Shown piece after piece: positions 44,003-51,493 of a stretch of 64,000 bases of DNA (the stretch's first letter is position 1; each line of letters starts with the position of its first letter). Location: positions 44,899 to 108,898 of the forward strand of contig NZ_JARVKW010000026.1 of the NCBI RefSeq assembly GCF_029813775.1, read 5' to 3'. The translations under genes and the position numbers were made by a program. The stretch comes from Streptomyces sp. DH24 (GTDB lineage: Bacteria > Actinomycetota > Actinomycetes > Streptomycetales > Streptomycetaceae). The notes under the pieces were generated by a model, which made no database searches, was not told where the DNA came from, and saw only the letters and a list, made by a program, of their open reading frames with translations.

Positions 44003-45298
44003 TCACAGACCTGATGGTGTGTCAGCTTTACTCTGCGCAGTGAACTCGACCGGGAGCGTGCGCAGTCCGCGCATGATGAGACCGCCCCGCCACCTCAACT
44101 CCGCCGGATCCGCGGCCAGTCGGAGGTCGGGCAGCCGGGTGAGGAGCGTGGCCAGCGCGGTCTGCCCCTCCAGACGGGCGAGCGGGGCGCCGAGGCAGTA
44201 GTGGATGCCGTGCCCGTATCCGAGGTGCTGGTTGTCCTTGCGGCCGAGGTCGAGGACGTCCGGGTCGGCGAACCGCTCCGGGTCCCGGTCCGCGGCGGCC
44301 AGCACGACGAGGACGGGGTCGCCGGGCGCGATGTCCCGGCCGCCGATGGTGAGCGGCTCGGTGGCGAACCGCCAGGTCGCCAGCTCCACCGGGCCGTCGA
44401 AGCGCAGGAGTTCCTCCACGCCGGTGGCGAGCAGGTCGCGTTCGCCCGCGGCCAGGGAGTCCTGCAGCCGGGCGCGCTGCTCGGGGTGGGTCAGCAGGGC
44501 GTAGGTGCCGTTGCCGATGAGGTTGACGGTGGTCTCGAAACCGGCGAACAGCAGGATGAACGCCATCGCCGCGGCCTCGTTCTCGGTGAGGTGCTCGCCG
44601 TGGTCGGAGGCGCGGATCAGGCCGGAGATGAGGTCCTCGCCGGGGGCCGGTTCGGCGGGCAGGGCGGCGCGCTTGCGGTGGATGAGGTCGGCGAGATAGC
44701 CGCGCATCTTCTTCACCGACCGGGCGACCCCGCCGCGCGGCCCGCCCCCGTGCCGGATCATCATGCCCGCCCAGTCGCGGAAGTCGTCCTGGTCCTCGCG
44801 CGGGACGCCGAGCAGGTCGCAGATGGCGTAGATGGGGAGCGGGAAGGCGAACTCGTGGATGAGGTCGGCCGAGCCCTCGCGGGCGAAGCGGTCGATGAGC
44901 CGGTCGGTGAGCTCCTGCACGCGGGGGGCGAACTCGGCGACCCGGCGGGGCGTGAACGCCTTGCTGACCAGCCGGCGCAGCCTGGTGTGGTCCGGCGGGT
45001 CGATGTTGAGCAGATGGGTCATCAGCTCGGCCTTGCGCTCCCCGGGGATGCCGGTCTTGCCCCTGGCGTGCGCGGGTTCGTCGTGGTGCGCCGGGTTCTT
45101 GGACAGGCGCTGGTCGGCGAGGGCCGCCTTGGCGTCGGCGTAGCGGGTGACCAGCCAGGCCTCCACGCCGCTCGGCAGCCGGGTGCGGTGCACGGGGGCG
45201 TGCTCGCGCAGCCAGGCGTAGGCGGGGTAGGGGTCGGTGGCGAACTCCCAGGTGAAGAGTTCGGGGCCGGTGGGGCGGGGGTCAGGCTGATTGGTCAC
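44003..45298 (-). CDS. Cytochrome P450 (CYP107-like)
   Basis: Soluble heme monooxygenase of 431 residues. I-helix AFILLFAGFETTVNLIGNG has the acid/Thr pair for oxygen activation, the K-helix ExxR is in VEELLRFDG, and the heme loop is GYGHGIHYCLGAPLARLEG with the Cys ligand. The usual Phe at the start of the heme loop is replaced by Tyr. C-helix and substrate-region motifs match bacterial CYP107-type enzymes. No ferredoxin gene is adjacent, so redox partners lie elsewhere. GTG 45298 has a weak ribosome site. It follows mazG by 25 bp on the same strand. Substrate unknown. Confidence 0.92.
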   Translation of the reverse strand: MTNQPDPRPTGPELFTWEFATDPYPAYAWLREHAPVHRTRLPSGVEAWLVTRYADAKAALADQRLSKNPAHHDEPAHARGKTGIPGERKAELMTHLLNIDPPDHTRLRRLVSKAFTPRRVAEFAPRVQELTDRLIDRFAREGSADLIHEFAFPLPIYAICDLLGVPREDQDDFRDWAGMMIRHGGGPRGGVARSVKKMRGYLADLIHRKRAALPAEPAPGEDLISGLIRASDHGEHLTENEAAAMAFILLFAGFETTVNLIGNGTYALLTHPEQRARLQDSLAAGERDLLATGVEELLRFDGPVELATWRFATEPLTIGGRDIAPGDPVLVVLAAADRDPERFADPDVLDLGRKDNQHLGYGHGIHYCLGAPLARLEGQTALATLLTRLPDLRLAADPAELRWRGGLIMRGLRTLPVEFTAQSKADTPSGL

Positions 45299-45323
45299 GT
45301 GCTCGACCGTATCCGGGCGCGCG

Positions 45324-46298
45324 TCAGGACGTTTCCGTCTCCCGGATCGCGTCCCGGTAGGCCCGCGCCGCCGCTCTCAGGGCGGCCTCCGGGTCCACGC
45401 CCCGGGACTCGGCCTCGACGGCCATGGCGAGCAGGTCGTAGCCGATGCCGTCCCCTCGGGGCAGCTCCACGTCCAGTCCCGCCGTGCGGACCCGGGAGGC
45501 GAGCTTGGCCGCCAGGGCCAGGCCCGGCTGGCCGAGGGGGACGCCGTCGGTGACCGAGGCGCGCCGCTTCTCCACCGCCTTGGTGCGCAGCCAGTGCTCC
45601 TTGACCTCCTCGGGCGTGGTCGCCGTCGCGTCGCCGAAGACATGCGGGTGGCGGTGGACGAGCTTGGCGACGATCGTGCCCGCGACGTCGTCGATGGAGA
45701 ACGGCGCGTCCTGGTCCTCCTCGGCGATGCGGGCGTGGAAGACGACCTGGAGCAGGACGTCGCCCAGTTCCTCGCGCAGTTCGTCGCGGTCGCCGTCCTC
45801 GATCGCCTCGACCAGCTCGTACGCCTCCTCGATGCCGTACTTCGCCAGGCCCTTGTGGGTCTGCCGGGAGGACCAGGGGCACTCGGCGCGGATGCGGTCC
45901 ATGACCTGGACGAGGTCGAGCAGGCGGGCGCCGGGCAGGTCGTAGGAGGCGGGCAGCAGCTCCAGCTCCGGCATCCGCACCCGGCCCGAGCCCGCGAGGC
46001 GCGCCAGACCGTCCGTGAGGGCCGGCTCGCCCTCGCCGGTCGCCACGACGACCACCGTGCGCCCGCCGGCGCAGGCGTCGACCAGCTCCTCGGCGGTAGG
46101 GGACGCCGCCTCGACCGCTGTGCCCGCCTCCCGCAGATACGGCAGCTGCGGATGCGCGCCGTCCGCGCACAGCACGCGGTCGGCGTCGCGCAGCGCCTGC
46201 CAGGCGGGCCAGGACAGCAGGCCGGGGGCGACGCGGTGGCTGGTGGTGAGCAGGACGACACGGCCGGGGGCGGCCTCGGGGCTGGTTGCGTTCACCAT
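45324..46298 (-). CDS. mazG: MazG-type nucleoside triphosphate pyrophosphohydrolase with degenerate N-terminal methylase-like domain
   Basis: Protein of 324 residues that cleaves NTPs to NMP and pyrophosphate. The MazG domain (about 125-240) has ECPWSSRQTHKGLAKYGIEE, the acidic motif EEAYELVEAI and DELREELGDVLLQVVFHA. The first 115 residues resemble a reduced tetrapyrrole-methylase fold (VVLLTTSHRVAPGLL, VVVVATGEGEPALTDGLA), a fusion found in firmicute and actinobacterial MazG. ATG 46298. It is followed closely by the P450 gene and preceded by the SurA-like gene, 67 bp away. Confidence 0.9.
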   Translation of the reverse strand: MVNATSPEAAPGRVVLLTTSHRVAPGLLSWPAWQALRDADRVLCADGAHPQLPYLREAGTAVEAASPTAEELVDACAGGRTVVVVATGEGEPALTDGLARLAGSGRVRMPELELLPASYDLPGARLLDLVQVMDRIRAECPWSSRQTHKGLAKYGIEEAYELVEAIEDGDRDELREELGDVLLQVVFHARIAEEDQDAPFSIDDVAGTIVAKLVHRHPHVFGDATATTPEEVKEHWLRTKAVEKRRASVTDGVPLGQPGLALAAKLASRVRTAGLDVELPRGDGIGYDLLAMAVEAESRGVDPEAALRAAARAYRDAIRETETS

Positions 46299-46365
46299 CC
46301 GAAACTAACCCACGGCGCCGACGGCACCGTGAGTTGTCCACAGGCCGCCGGAGCCGGGGACCGCG

Positions 46366-47010
46366 TCACGTCGTCTGCTGCTGCGAACCCGTCGTCACGT
46401 CCCGCACCCACGGCGTCTTCGCGTCGACGCGGCCGCTCTTGTCGACGTCCCAGGTGCCGTAGCGCGGGTTGAGGTCGATGTTGAGCTTCTCGGAGGCCGC
46501 GGACAGGGCCTTCCAGAACTCGGGGCGCGTGGTGTCCGTGCCGAGCTGCCGGGCGAGCTTCTGGGCCTCCAGCTGGAGCCGCAGGTTCTCGTCGAGCCGC
46601 TCGGGGGCGATGCCGTACTGCTGCAGCCAGGCCGTCTCCAGCCCCTTCGCGCCGCCGGCCTGCTGCTCCAGGCCGGCCCGCATCTGCTGGATCTCCTTGC
46701 GGGTGACGGTCACGCCCGCGTCCCGCGCGGCGCGGTGCAGCACCCGGTCCAGGACCATGTTGTGCAGGGTGTCGCGGGTGAGGGCGCCGGTGCGGGAGAC
46801 GGCCTGCTCGTACTGCGCCTCGTCCTGTACGGCGGCCCGCTGCGCCGCGCGCACCTCGTTGACCCGGTTCTCCAGCTGCGCGACGGTGATCCGCTGGCCG
46901 CCGACCACGGCCGCCGCGCCAGGGTGCGCGTCGTTGCCGCAGGCGGTGATCAACGGGGCCGCGGCGATCGCGGCGGTGAGGAGGAGCGCGGAGCGACGGC
47001 GGCGGTGCAA
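46366..47010 (-). CDS. SurA N-terminal domain-like lipoprotein
   Basis: Exported lipoprotein of 214 residues. The signal peptide ends in the lipobox LITAC (Cys at about 24). The rest is helical and matches the chaperone region of SurA/PrsA-type proteins (RITVAQLENRVNEVR, LTRDTLHNMVLDRVLHRAA, VTVTRKEIQQMRAGLE), without a peptidyl-prolyl isomerase domain. It probably helps fold secreted proteins at the membrane face. TTG 47010 is chosen as start because GGGAGG sits five to six bases upstream and the signal peptide begins right after it. It is upstream of mazG on the same strand. Confidence 0.88.
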   Translation of the reverse strand: MHRRRRSALLLTAAIAAAPLITACGNDAHPGAAAVVGGQRITVAQLENRVNEVRAAQRAAVQDEAQYEQAVSRTGALTRDTLHNMVLDRVLHRAARDAGVTVTRKEIQQMRAGLEQQAGGAKGLETAWLQQYGIAPERLDENLRLQLEAQKLARQLGTDTTRPEFWKALSAASEKLNIDLNPRYGTWDVDKSGRVDAKTPWVRDVTTGSQQQTT

Positions 47011-47143
47011 GGAAACCTCCCGAGGAGATTGTGCGACGGTGCACAAAGTCTTGCGGTGATCGATGTTAGGCAGTGGCCCAGCTTTGGCCAACCCATTCGA
47101 CCAACGATTCGCTGCCAGTTCCGGCACCGCCGCCCGGCGCGTG

Positions 47144-48673
47144 TCAGCCGTGCACCTGTCCCAGCCACTGAAGCGTCCGCCGGACCTCCACCGCGACGGG
47201 GTGCGCGGGGCCCTGGGCGCGCTCCACGTCGTGCAGCAGCCGGGCCAGCGTGTCGTGGGCGGCGGCGCGGTCGCCGAGCGCGAGGAGCAGCAGGCCGATG
47301 CGGCGGCGGACGTCGTGGGCGAGGGCGGGATCGCCGGCGGCGACGTACTGGTTCTCGTAGTACGGCAGCAGCGACCGGTACTCGGCGAGGGCCGCCGCCG
47401 GTTCACCGAGCGCCTCAAGGCACTGGGCGCAGTCGTAGCGGAACCGCAGGGACTGCGGGTCGGCGTGACCCGCCTCGGCGGCCCGCTCGTCGGCGAGGCG
47501 GCGCAGCTCGGGCAGGGCGCGCCGGTACTGGCCGTCGTCCATGAGGGTGGCCGCGTACTGCTTGCGCAGGGTACGGACGACCGGGGAGTGCTCGCCGTGC
47601 TGCTGGGCGGCGGCCGGCAGGATCGCGCCGAGGATGTCGACGGCCTGCGTGATGCGGCCCTCGCCGAGCAGCTGCTTGACCTCGTCCACGGCGGCGGCGA
47701 CGTCGGCCCGGCCGGCGGCGGGCGCGGCCGGGGCGGGCTGCGGCGCGGGCGTGCGGGCCCGGTCCGGCCAGGGGGCGTGCGGGCGCAGGAACGGGCGTGT
47801 GGGGTCGAGGGGTGCCCCGCTGGGGGTGCCGCGCGCGGGCAGCAGCGGGACCAGGGCCTCGTAGACCTCCTGCGCGGACGCGGGGCGGTGCTGCGGGTCC
47901 TTGGCGAGCAGGCGCAGGACGAGCGCTTCGAGTGCCTCGGGCACCTCGGGGCGCAGGCGGCGCACCGGCAGCGGCGGCTCGTACAGGTGCCGGTGCAGGA
48001 CGCCGAGCGCCGTCGAGCCGGCGAACGGCACGTCCCCGCTGAGCAGTTCGTGCAGTACCACGCCGAGCGCGTACAGGTCCGTGTAGGGGCCGACCGCGCC
48101 GCCCATCGCCTGCTCCGGGGACATGTAGGCGGGCGAGCCGATGGGGGTGCCGGTGTGGGTGAGGCGGGTGGTGTCGGTGTCCATGACGGAGGCGACGCCG
48201 AGGTCGAGGACGGTGACCGTGCCGTCCTGCTTCACCATCACGTTCCGCGGTTTGAGGTCGCGGTGGACGATCGGCACGGCGTGCACGGCGCTCAGTACGG
48301 CGCACAGCTGCGCGGCGACCGCGACCGCCCACTGCCAGGGGTACGGGCCGTGTTCGGCGAGGTGGTCGGAGAGGTCGGCGCCGTCGACGTACTGCATGAC
48401 GAGGAACAGCTCCTCGCCGTGGCTGCCCGCGTCGTGCACCGTGACCAGGCCCGGGTGGTCGACCTGCGCGGTGACCCGGCACTCGCGCAGGAAGCGGCGG
48501 CGCAGTTCGCCGGCCTCCTGCCCGGCGACCTTGTCGGGGCGCAGCAGCTTCACCGCGACGCGCCGGTCGAGGCGCTGGTCGTAGGCCGTCCAGACCTGGC
48601 CCATGCCGCCCTGGCCGATGAGCGCGGACAGTTCGTAGCGGTCGGCGACGACGCGTCCCGCCGCCCCGGTCAC
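47144..48673 (-). CDS. Serine/threonine protein kinase with tetratricopeptide-like C-terminus
   Basis: Eukaryotic-type kinase of 509 residues. Gly loop GQGGMGQVW, Lys in VAVKLLRP, catalytic HRDLKPRNVM, DLG (instead of DFG) in VLDLGVAS and the activation region TPIGSPAYMSPEQAMGG are present. A Pro-rich linker (about 300-345) leads to an Ala/Leu-rich helical part (about 350-505) with TPR-like pairs (QYRRALPELRRLADERAAEA and the following YDCAQCLEALGEPAAAL). No membrane helix. GTG 48673 overlaps the stop of the upstream membrane-protein gene (GTGA), so the pair is co-translated and may work together. Confidence 0.92.
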   Translation of the reverse strand: MTGAAGRVVADRYELSALIGQGGMGQVWTAYDQRLDRRVAVKLLRPDKVAGQEAGELRRRFLRECRVTAQVDHPGLVTVHDAGSHGEELFLVMQYVDGADLSDHLAEHGPYPWQWAVAVAAQLCAVLSAVHAVPIVHRDLKPRNVMVKQDGTVTVLDLGVASVMDTDTTRLTHTGTPIGSPAYMSPEQAMGGAVGPYTDLYALGVVLHELLSGDVPFAGSTALGVLHRHLYEPPLPVRRLRPEVPEALEALVLRLLAKDPQHRPASAQEVYEALVPLLPARGTPSGAPLDPTRPFLRPHAPWPDRARTPAPQPAPAAPAAGRADVAAAVDEVKQLLGEGRITQAVDILGAILPAAAQQHGEHSPVVRTLRKQYAATLMDDGQYRRALPELRRLADERAAEAGHADPQSLRFRYDCAQCLEALGEPAAALAEYRSLLPYYENQYVAAGDPALAHDVRRRIGLLLLALGDRAAAHDTLARLLHDVERAQGPAHPVAVEVRRTLQWLGQVHG

Positions 48674-49284
48674 CTGCCGTCCTGCTGGGTGCCGTCCTGC
48701 CGGCGCAGGTAGTCGCTGAGTTCGTCGAGTTCGGCGCGGACCTGGTCGATGCGGGCGGGCCCCGGCGGCGGCCCGGCCGGCGGCGGTACGGGCGGCGCGT
48801 GCGACGCGGGCGGCCGCGCCGGAGGCATCGGCGCCGGGGTGGCCGGGGAGTGCGGGGAGTGCGGCACGGGCGTCGGCGCGTACGGCGGGACGGCCTGCTG
48901 GTAGCCGTACCCGGAGTGCACGGTCGGCGCCCGGGACGGCAGGTAACCGGCGCCGCGCCGCAGCTCGTTGTGGAAGCGGATGTCGACGGTGAGGAACCAG
49001 GCGCTGCTCGCGGCGCCGATGAGCAGGACCGCGGCCAGGGCGACGTCCGCGCGGCGGTCGCCCTCCGGCAGGGCGCCGACCACCATGAAGCAGGCGATGC
49101 ACACGGGCAGGCTCAGCCACGCCGCCGCCCAGTGGAACCAGCGCCCGCGCAGCAGCGCGACCCGGAACAGCGGCACGCACGCGAACACCCCGCAGGTGAG
49201 GACACCGGCGGCGGCGAACAGCACGCGCAGGGTGATGACCGTTGCCGCGCTGCGGGTGGGCGGCGCCGCGCCATGGCCGTACAT
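48670..49284 (-). CDS. Membrane protein with proline-rich tail, coupled to Ser/Thr kinase
   Basis: Protein of 204 residues. Three or four N-terminal hydrophobic helices (about 14-115: VLFAAAGVLTCGVFACVPL, WAAAWLSLPVCIACFMVVGA, VALAAVLLIGAASSAWFL) precede a cytoplasmic Pro/Ala-rich tail ending in a short helix (IDQVRAELDELSDYLRRQ). I do not recognise the family. ATG 49284 has AGGAG five bases upstream. It overlaps the kinase gene by four bases, so it may be a kinase partner or substrate that anchors the kinase at the membrane; this is inference. Confidence 0.75.
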   Translation of the reverse strand: MYGHGAAPPTRSAATVITLRVLFAAAGVLTCGVFACVPLFRVALLRGRWFHWAAAWLSLPVCIACFMVVGALPEGDRRADVALAAVLLIGAASSAWFLTVDIRFHNELRRGAGYLPSRAPTVHSGYGYQQAVPPYAPTPVPHSPHSPATPAPMPPARPPASHAPPVPPPAGPPPGPARIDQVRAELDELSDYLRRQDGTQQDGR

Positions 49285-49464
49285 GATGCTCCTGGACCGG
49301 GGTGAGAGCCGTCGGGGACGAACGCGAGTTGACCGTGCTCGGTCGGATGTCCGAGCGTATAGCCCGACGAGCGTGGCCGGTCCCGGGTTGTACCGAACCG
49401 TTGCACTGCTGGTCACTTCACCGCGCCCGGTCCTGCACCGTGCGCCCCGGTGGCCGGGAATCGC

Positions 49465-50220
49465 CTACAGCGGGTGCCGCATCCACACGTTGGGCTCGAC
49501 GTACACCGCGTAGCCGCGTTCCGGTTCGCAGCGCACCGGCACCAGGGCGCCGGGCACCTCGATGTCGCCCGCGGTGTCGAAGGGCAGGCCGGTCCAGCGG
49601 CGCCAGTCCGCCAGGGAGGCCGCGACCGTCATGGACGCCGGGGCCACGGAGTCGAGGGTGGCGCCGGCCCGGGCGTGGACGCGCAGCCACGGGTCCTGCG
49701 GCAGGCCGTCGGGGCGCACCCGGCGGGCGTACTCCTCGACGGGCGTGTGCGGTTCGAGGTGCTTGGCGCTGGGCCGCACCGGCGCGACGACCTCACCGAA
49801 GCCGAGCGCGCGGGCGTTGTCGCGCATCGCCCGGATCATCAGGGCGGACAGTCCCTTGCCCTGGGCGTCCGGCGTCACGGACACGGAGACGGCGCTGACG
49901 GTGTCCGGACGCACGCCGCGCCGCAGGTCGGAGAACGCCCACAGCAGCATCTCGTCCCAGCCGCGGGCGGGCAGTTCGCCGCGTCCCTCGCGGGCGAGGC
50001 TGAACGGCACGGAGAACGCGTTGGCGACGACCCGGCCGTGCTCGTCCTCGGCGAACAGCACGTACTCGGGGAGTTCGGCCGCGATGCGCAGGAAGTGGTA
50101 GGTGCCCACCAGGTCCTCGATCACGAACCGCGGCCAGCTGTCCGCCATCCCGAGGACCTTGTCCCGCATGTCCGGCCGGTCGGCGAGGCGCGCCGTCTTC
50201 ACTTCCACACCCGTGTCCAT
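49465..50220 (-). CDS. GNAT-family N-acetyltransferase
   Basis: Acetyl-CoA-dependent transferase-like protein of 251 residues. The GNAT acetyl-CoA loop is SVTPDAQGKGLSALMIRAMR (Q/R-x-x-G-x-A/G variant), followed by NARALGFGEVVAPVRPSAKH. The C-terminal 70 residues (ASMTVAASLADWRRWTGLPF, VPGALVPVRCEPERGYAVYV) form an extra beta region, seen in larger Streptomyces acetyltransferases. The substrate is unknown. ATG 50220 has no good ribosome site; the in-frame GTG at 50229 could be used. Single gene between the kinase pair and an HNH nuclease gene, all on the minus strand. Confidence 0.82.
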   Translation of the reverse strand: MDTGVEVKTARLADRPDMRDKVLGMADSWPRFVIEDLVGTYHFLRIAAELPEYVLFAEDEHGRVVANAFSVPFSLAREGRGELPARGWDEMLLWAFSDLRRGVRPDTVSAVSVSVTPDAQGKGLSALMIRAMRDNARALGFGEVVAPVRPSAKHLEPHTPVEEYARRVRPDGLPQDPWLRVHARAGATLDSVAPASMTVAASLADWRRWTGLPFDTAGDIEVPGALVPVRCEPERGYAVYVEPNVWMRHPL

Positions 50221-50306
50221 GCGCGTCACGGTAGGCGCGGGGCAGCGGCCCGCAAACCGGTTTTCGGCGCGGCGGCGCCCGCTCCCGCCCGCCCGGCGCC
50301 GCCGTG

Positions 50307-51023
50307 TCAGTCGGCGCGGAAGCGCGGCGGCGCCTTGGTCGGGTTGCCGCCCGACGGCAGCCGCTGCTCGGGGCAGCGGGACAGCACCCGCTTCATCGCG
50401 GCCTTCTCGGCAGCGGTCACCCACAGCCCGTACTTCTTCTTCACGGCGACCTGGGCGGCCACGTAGGTGCACCGGTAGGCCTTGTTGGGCGGCAGCCAGG
50501 ACGCGGTGTCGCCGTCGCCCTTGGAGCGGTTGGTGCCCGCGTCGACGGCGAGGAGGTTGAGCGGGTCGTTCGCGAAGGCGATGCGCTTGCCGTCGTCCCA
50601 TCCCCGGGCGCCCTTCTGCCAGGCGTCCGACAGGGCCACGATGTGGTCGACGTCCACCTGGCTGCGTCCCCGCGCGAACGTGACGTCCCGGCCGGTGTAC
50701 GGGTCCGGGTCCAGCGTGCCGGCCGTCACCTTGCAGCGGCCGTCGCCGAACCGCACGTCCTCCAGGTCGCGTCTGAGTATGTCGTCGCGGGTGCCGCAGT
50801 CGTTGGAGTCGGTGTCGGCCCACGGGGAACCGAACCGGTCCCGGTCGTAACCGGTCCTGAGCGCCCGCCCCTTCACGGTCAGCGACTCGGCGGCGGCGAG
50901 GGCCGGGCCGCCGCGGCCCGCCGTGTCCTGCGGCCCCGACGCTCCCGTGGTCCCGTCCGTGCAGCCCGCCACGGCGAACACCGTCACGACGGCGACGACC
51001 GCCCTCCCACCCCGCAGACGCAT
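50307..51023 (-). CDS. Secreted HNH endonuclease-like lipoprotein
   Basis: Protein of 238 residues with a lipoprotein signal (VFAVAGCTDG, Cys at about 21) and a C-terminal nuclease domain. HNH-type residues are in VDVDHIVALSDAWQKGA (Asp-His), FANDPLNLLAVDAGTNRSKGD (Asn) and NKAYRCTYVAAQ. Together these are the GmrSD/HNH-like fold common in actinobacterial surface nucleases. It likely degrades extracellular DNA or RNA at the cell surface. ATG 51023 has GGGAGG eight bases upstream. No immunity gene is adjacent, fitting a scavenging nuclease more than a toxin. Confidence 0.86.
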   Translation of the reverse strand: MRLRGGRAVVAVVTVFAVAGCTDGTTGASGPQDTAGRGGPALAAAESLTVKGRALRTGYDRDRFGSPWADTDSNDCGTRDDILRRDLEDVRFGDGRCKVTAGTLDPDPYTGRDVTFARGRSQVDVDHIVALSDAWQKGARGWDDGKRIAFANDPLNLLAVDAGTNRSKGDGDTASWLPPNKAYRCTYVAAQVAVKKKYGLWVTAAEKAAMKRVLSRCPEQRLPSGGNPTKAPPRFRAD

Positions 51024-51182
51024 CCGGCGCGCCCCTCCCTGTGCCGTCCGGAACCGCCCGGGTACGGACGGTCGTGCCCCACCGTAGCGAGCGAGAGGTC
51101 CAGACCACACCCCCACTAAATGGGCATGCGTGACAACCCGGGCGTATCGTCGGAAGCAAGTCGCCTCCGGGAGGAGTTCTGG

Positions 51183-51365
51183 ATGGGTATCTTCGACCGC
51201 TTCAAGAGTCAGGCGCAGGACAAGGCCAAGAAGCAGTCCGACGCCGCGGAACAGAAGACGAACGAGAGGACCGGCGGGAAGTACGAGCAGCAGCTGGACG
51301 ACGCCCAGCAGCGGCTGGAGGACAGGGGCGGGATGCGCCGCGAACGACCGCCCGAGGAGCCGTAG
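51183..51365 (+). CDS. Small helical protein, MT0933/Rv0909-like antitoxin family
   Basis: Charged, helical protein of 60 residues: MGIFDRFKSQAQDKAKKQSD, then ERTGGKYEQQLDDAQQRLED. The MGxxDxxK opening and the TGGKY motif match the Rv0909/MT0933 family, some members of which are annotated as antitoxins, though many are orphan and function is unclear. ATG has GGAGGAG eight bases upstream. No toxin-like gene is next to it: the neighbour is the divergent HNH lipoprotein gene. A hairpin terminator follows the stop. Confidence 0.72.
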   Translation: MGIFDRFKSQAQDKAKKQSDAAEQKTNERTGGKYEQQLDDAQQRLEDRGGMRRERPPEEP

Positions 51366-51401
51366 CACGCGCCGGACACCACTGAACCTTTCCGCCACAC
51401 C

Positions 51402-51434
51402 GCCGTCCGCGGGTGCTGACGCCCCGCGGACGGC
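51402..51434 (+). terminator. Terminator of the small antitoxin-like gene
   Basis: 12-bp perfect stem GCCGTCCGCGGG (51402-51413) with its complement at 51423-51434, then TTCGT. It is 37 bp past the stop codon. Confidence 0.8.
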
Positions 51435-51439
51435 TTCGT

Positions 51440-51481
51440 GCGCCAGGCCGCGGGACCTGCCGCTGCCCAGCGGCCTGGCGC
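51440..51481 (-). terminator. Terminator of mfd
   Basis: 12-bp perfect stem GCGCCAGGCCGC (51440-51451) with its complement at 51470-51481, loop of 18, only 13 bp past the mfd stop. It sits back to back with the preceding hairpin between convergent genes. Confidence 0.8.
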
Positions 51482-51493
51482 GCCGTCCCGGGG

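Noticed and set aside
50307..51365. HNH nuclease and antitoxin-like gene as a toxin-antitoxin pair
   Set aside because: They are divergent, the nuclease is an exported lipoprotein, and each has its own signals; no sign of co-regulation.
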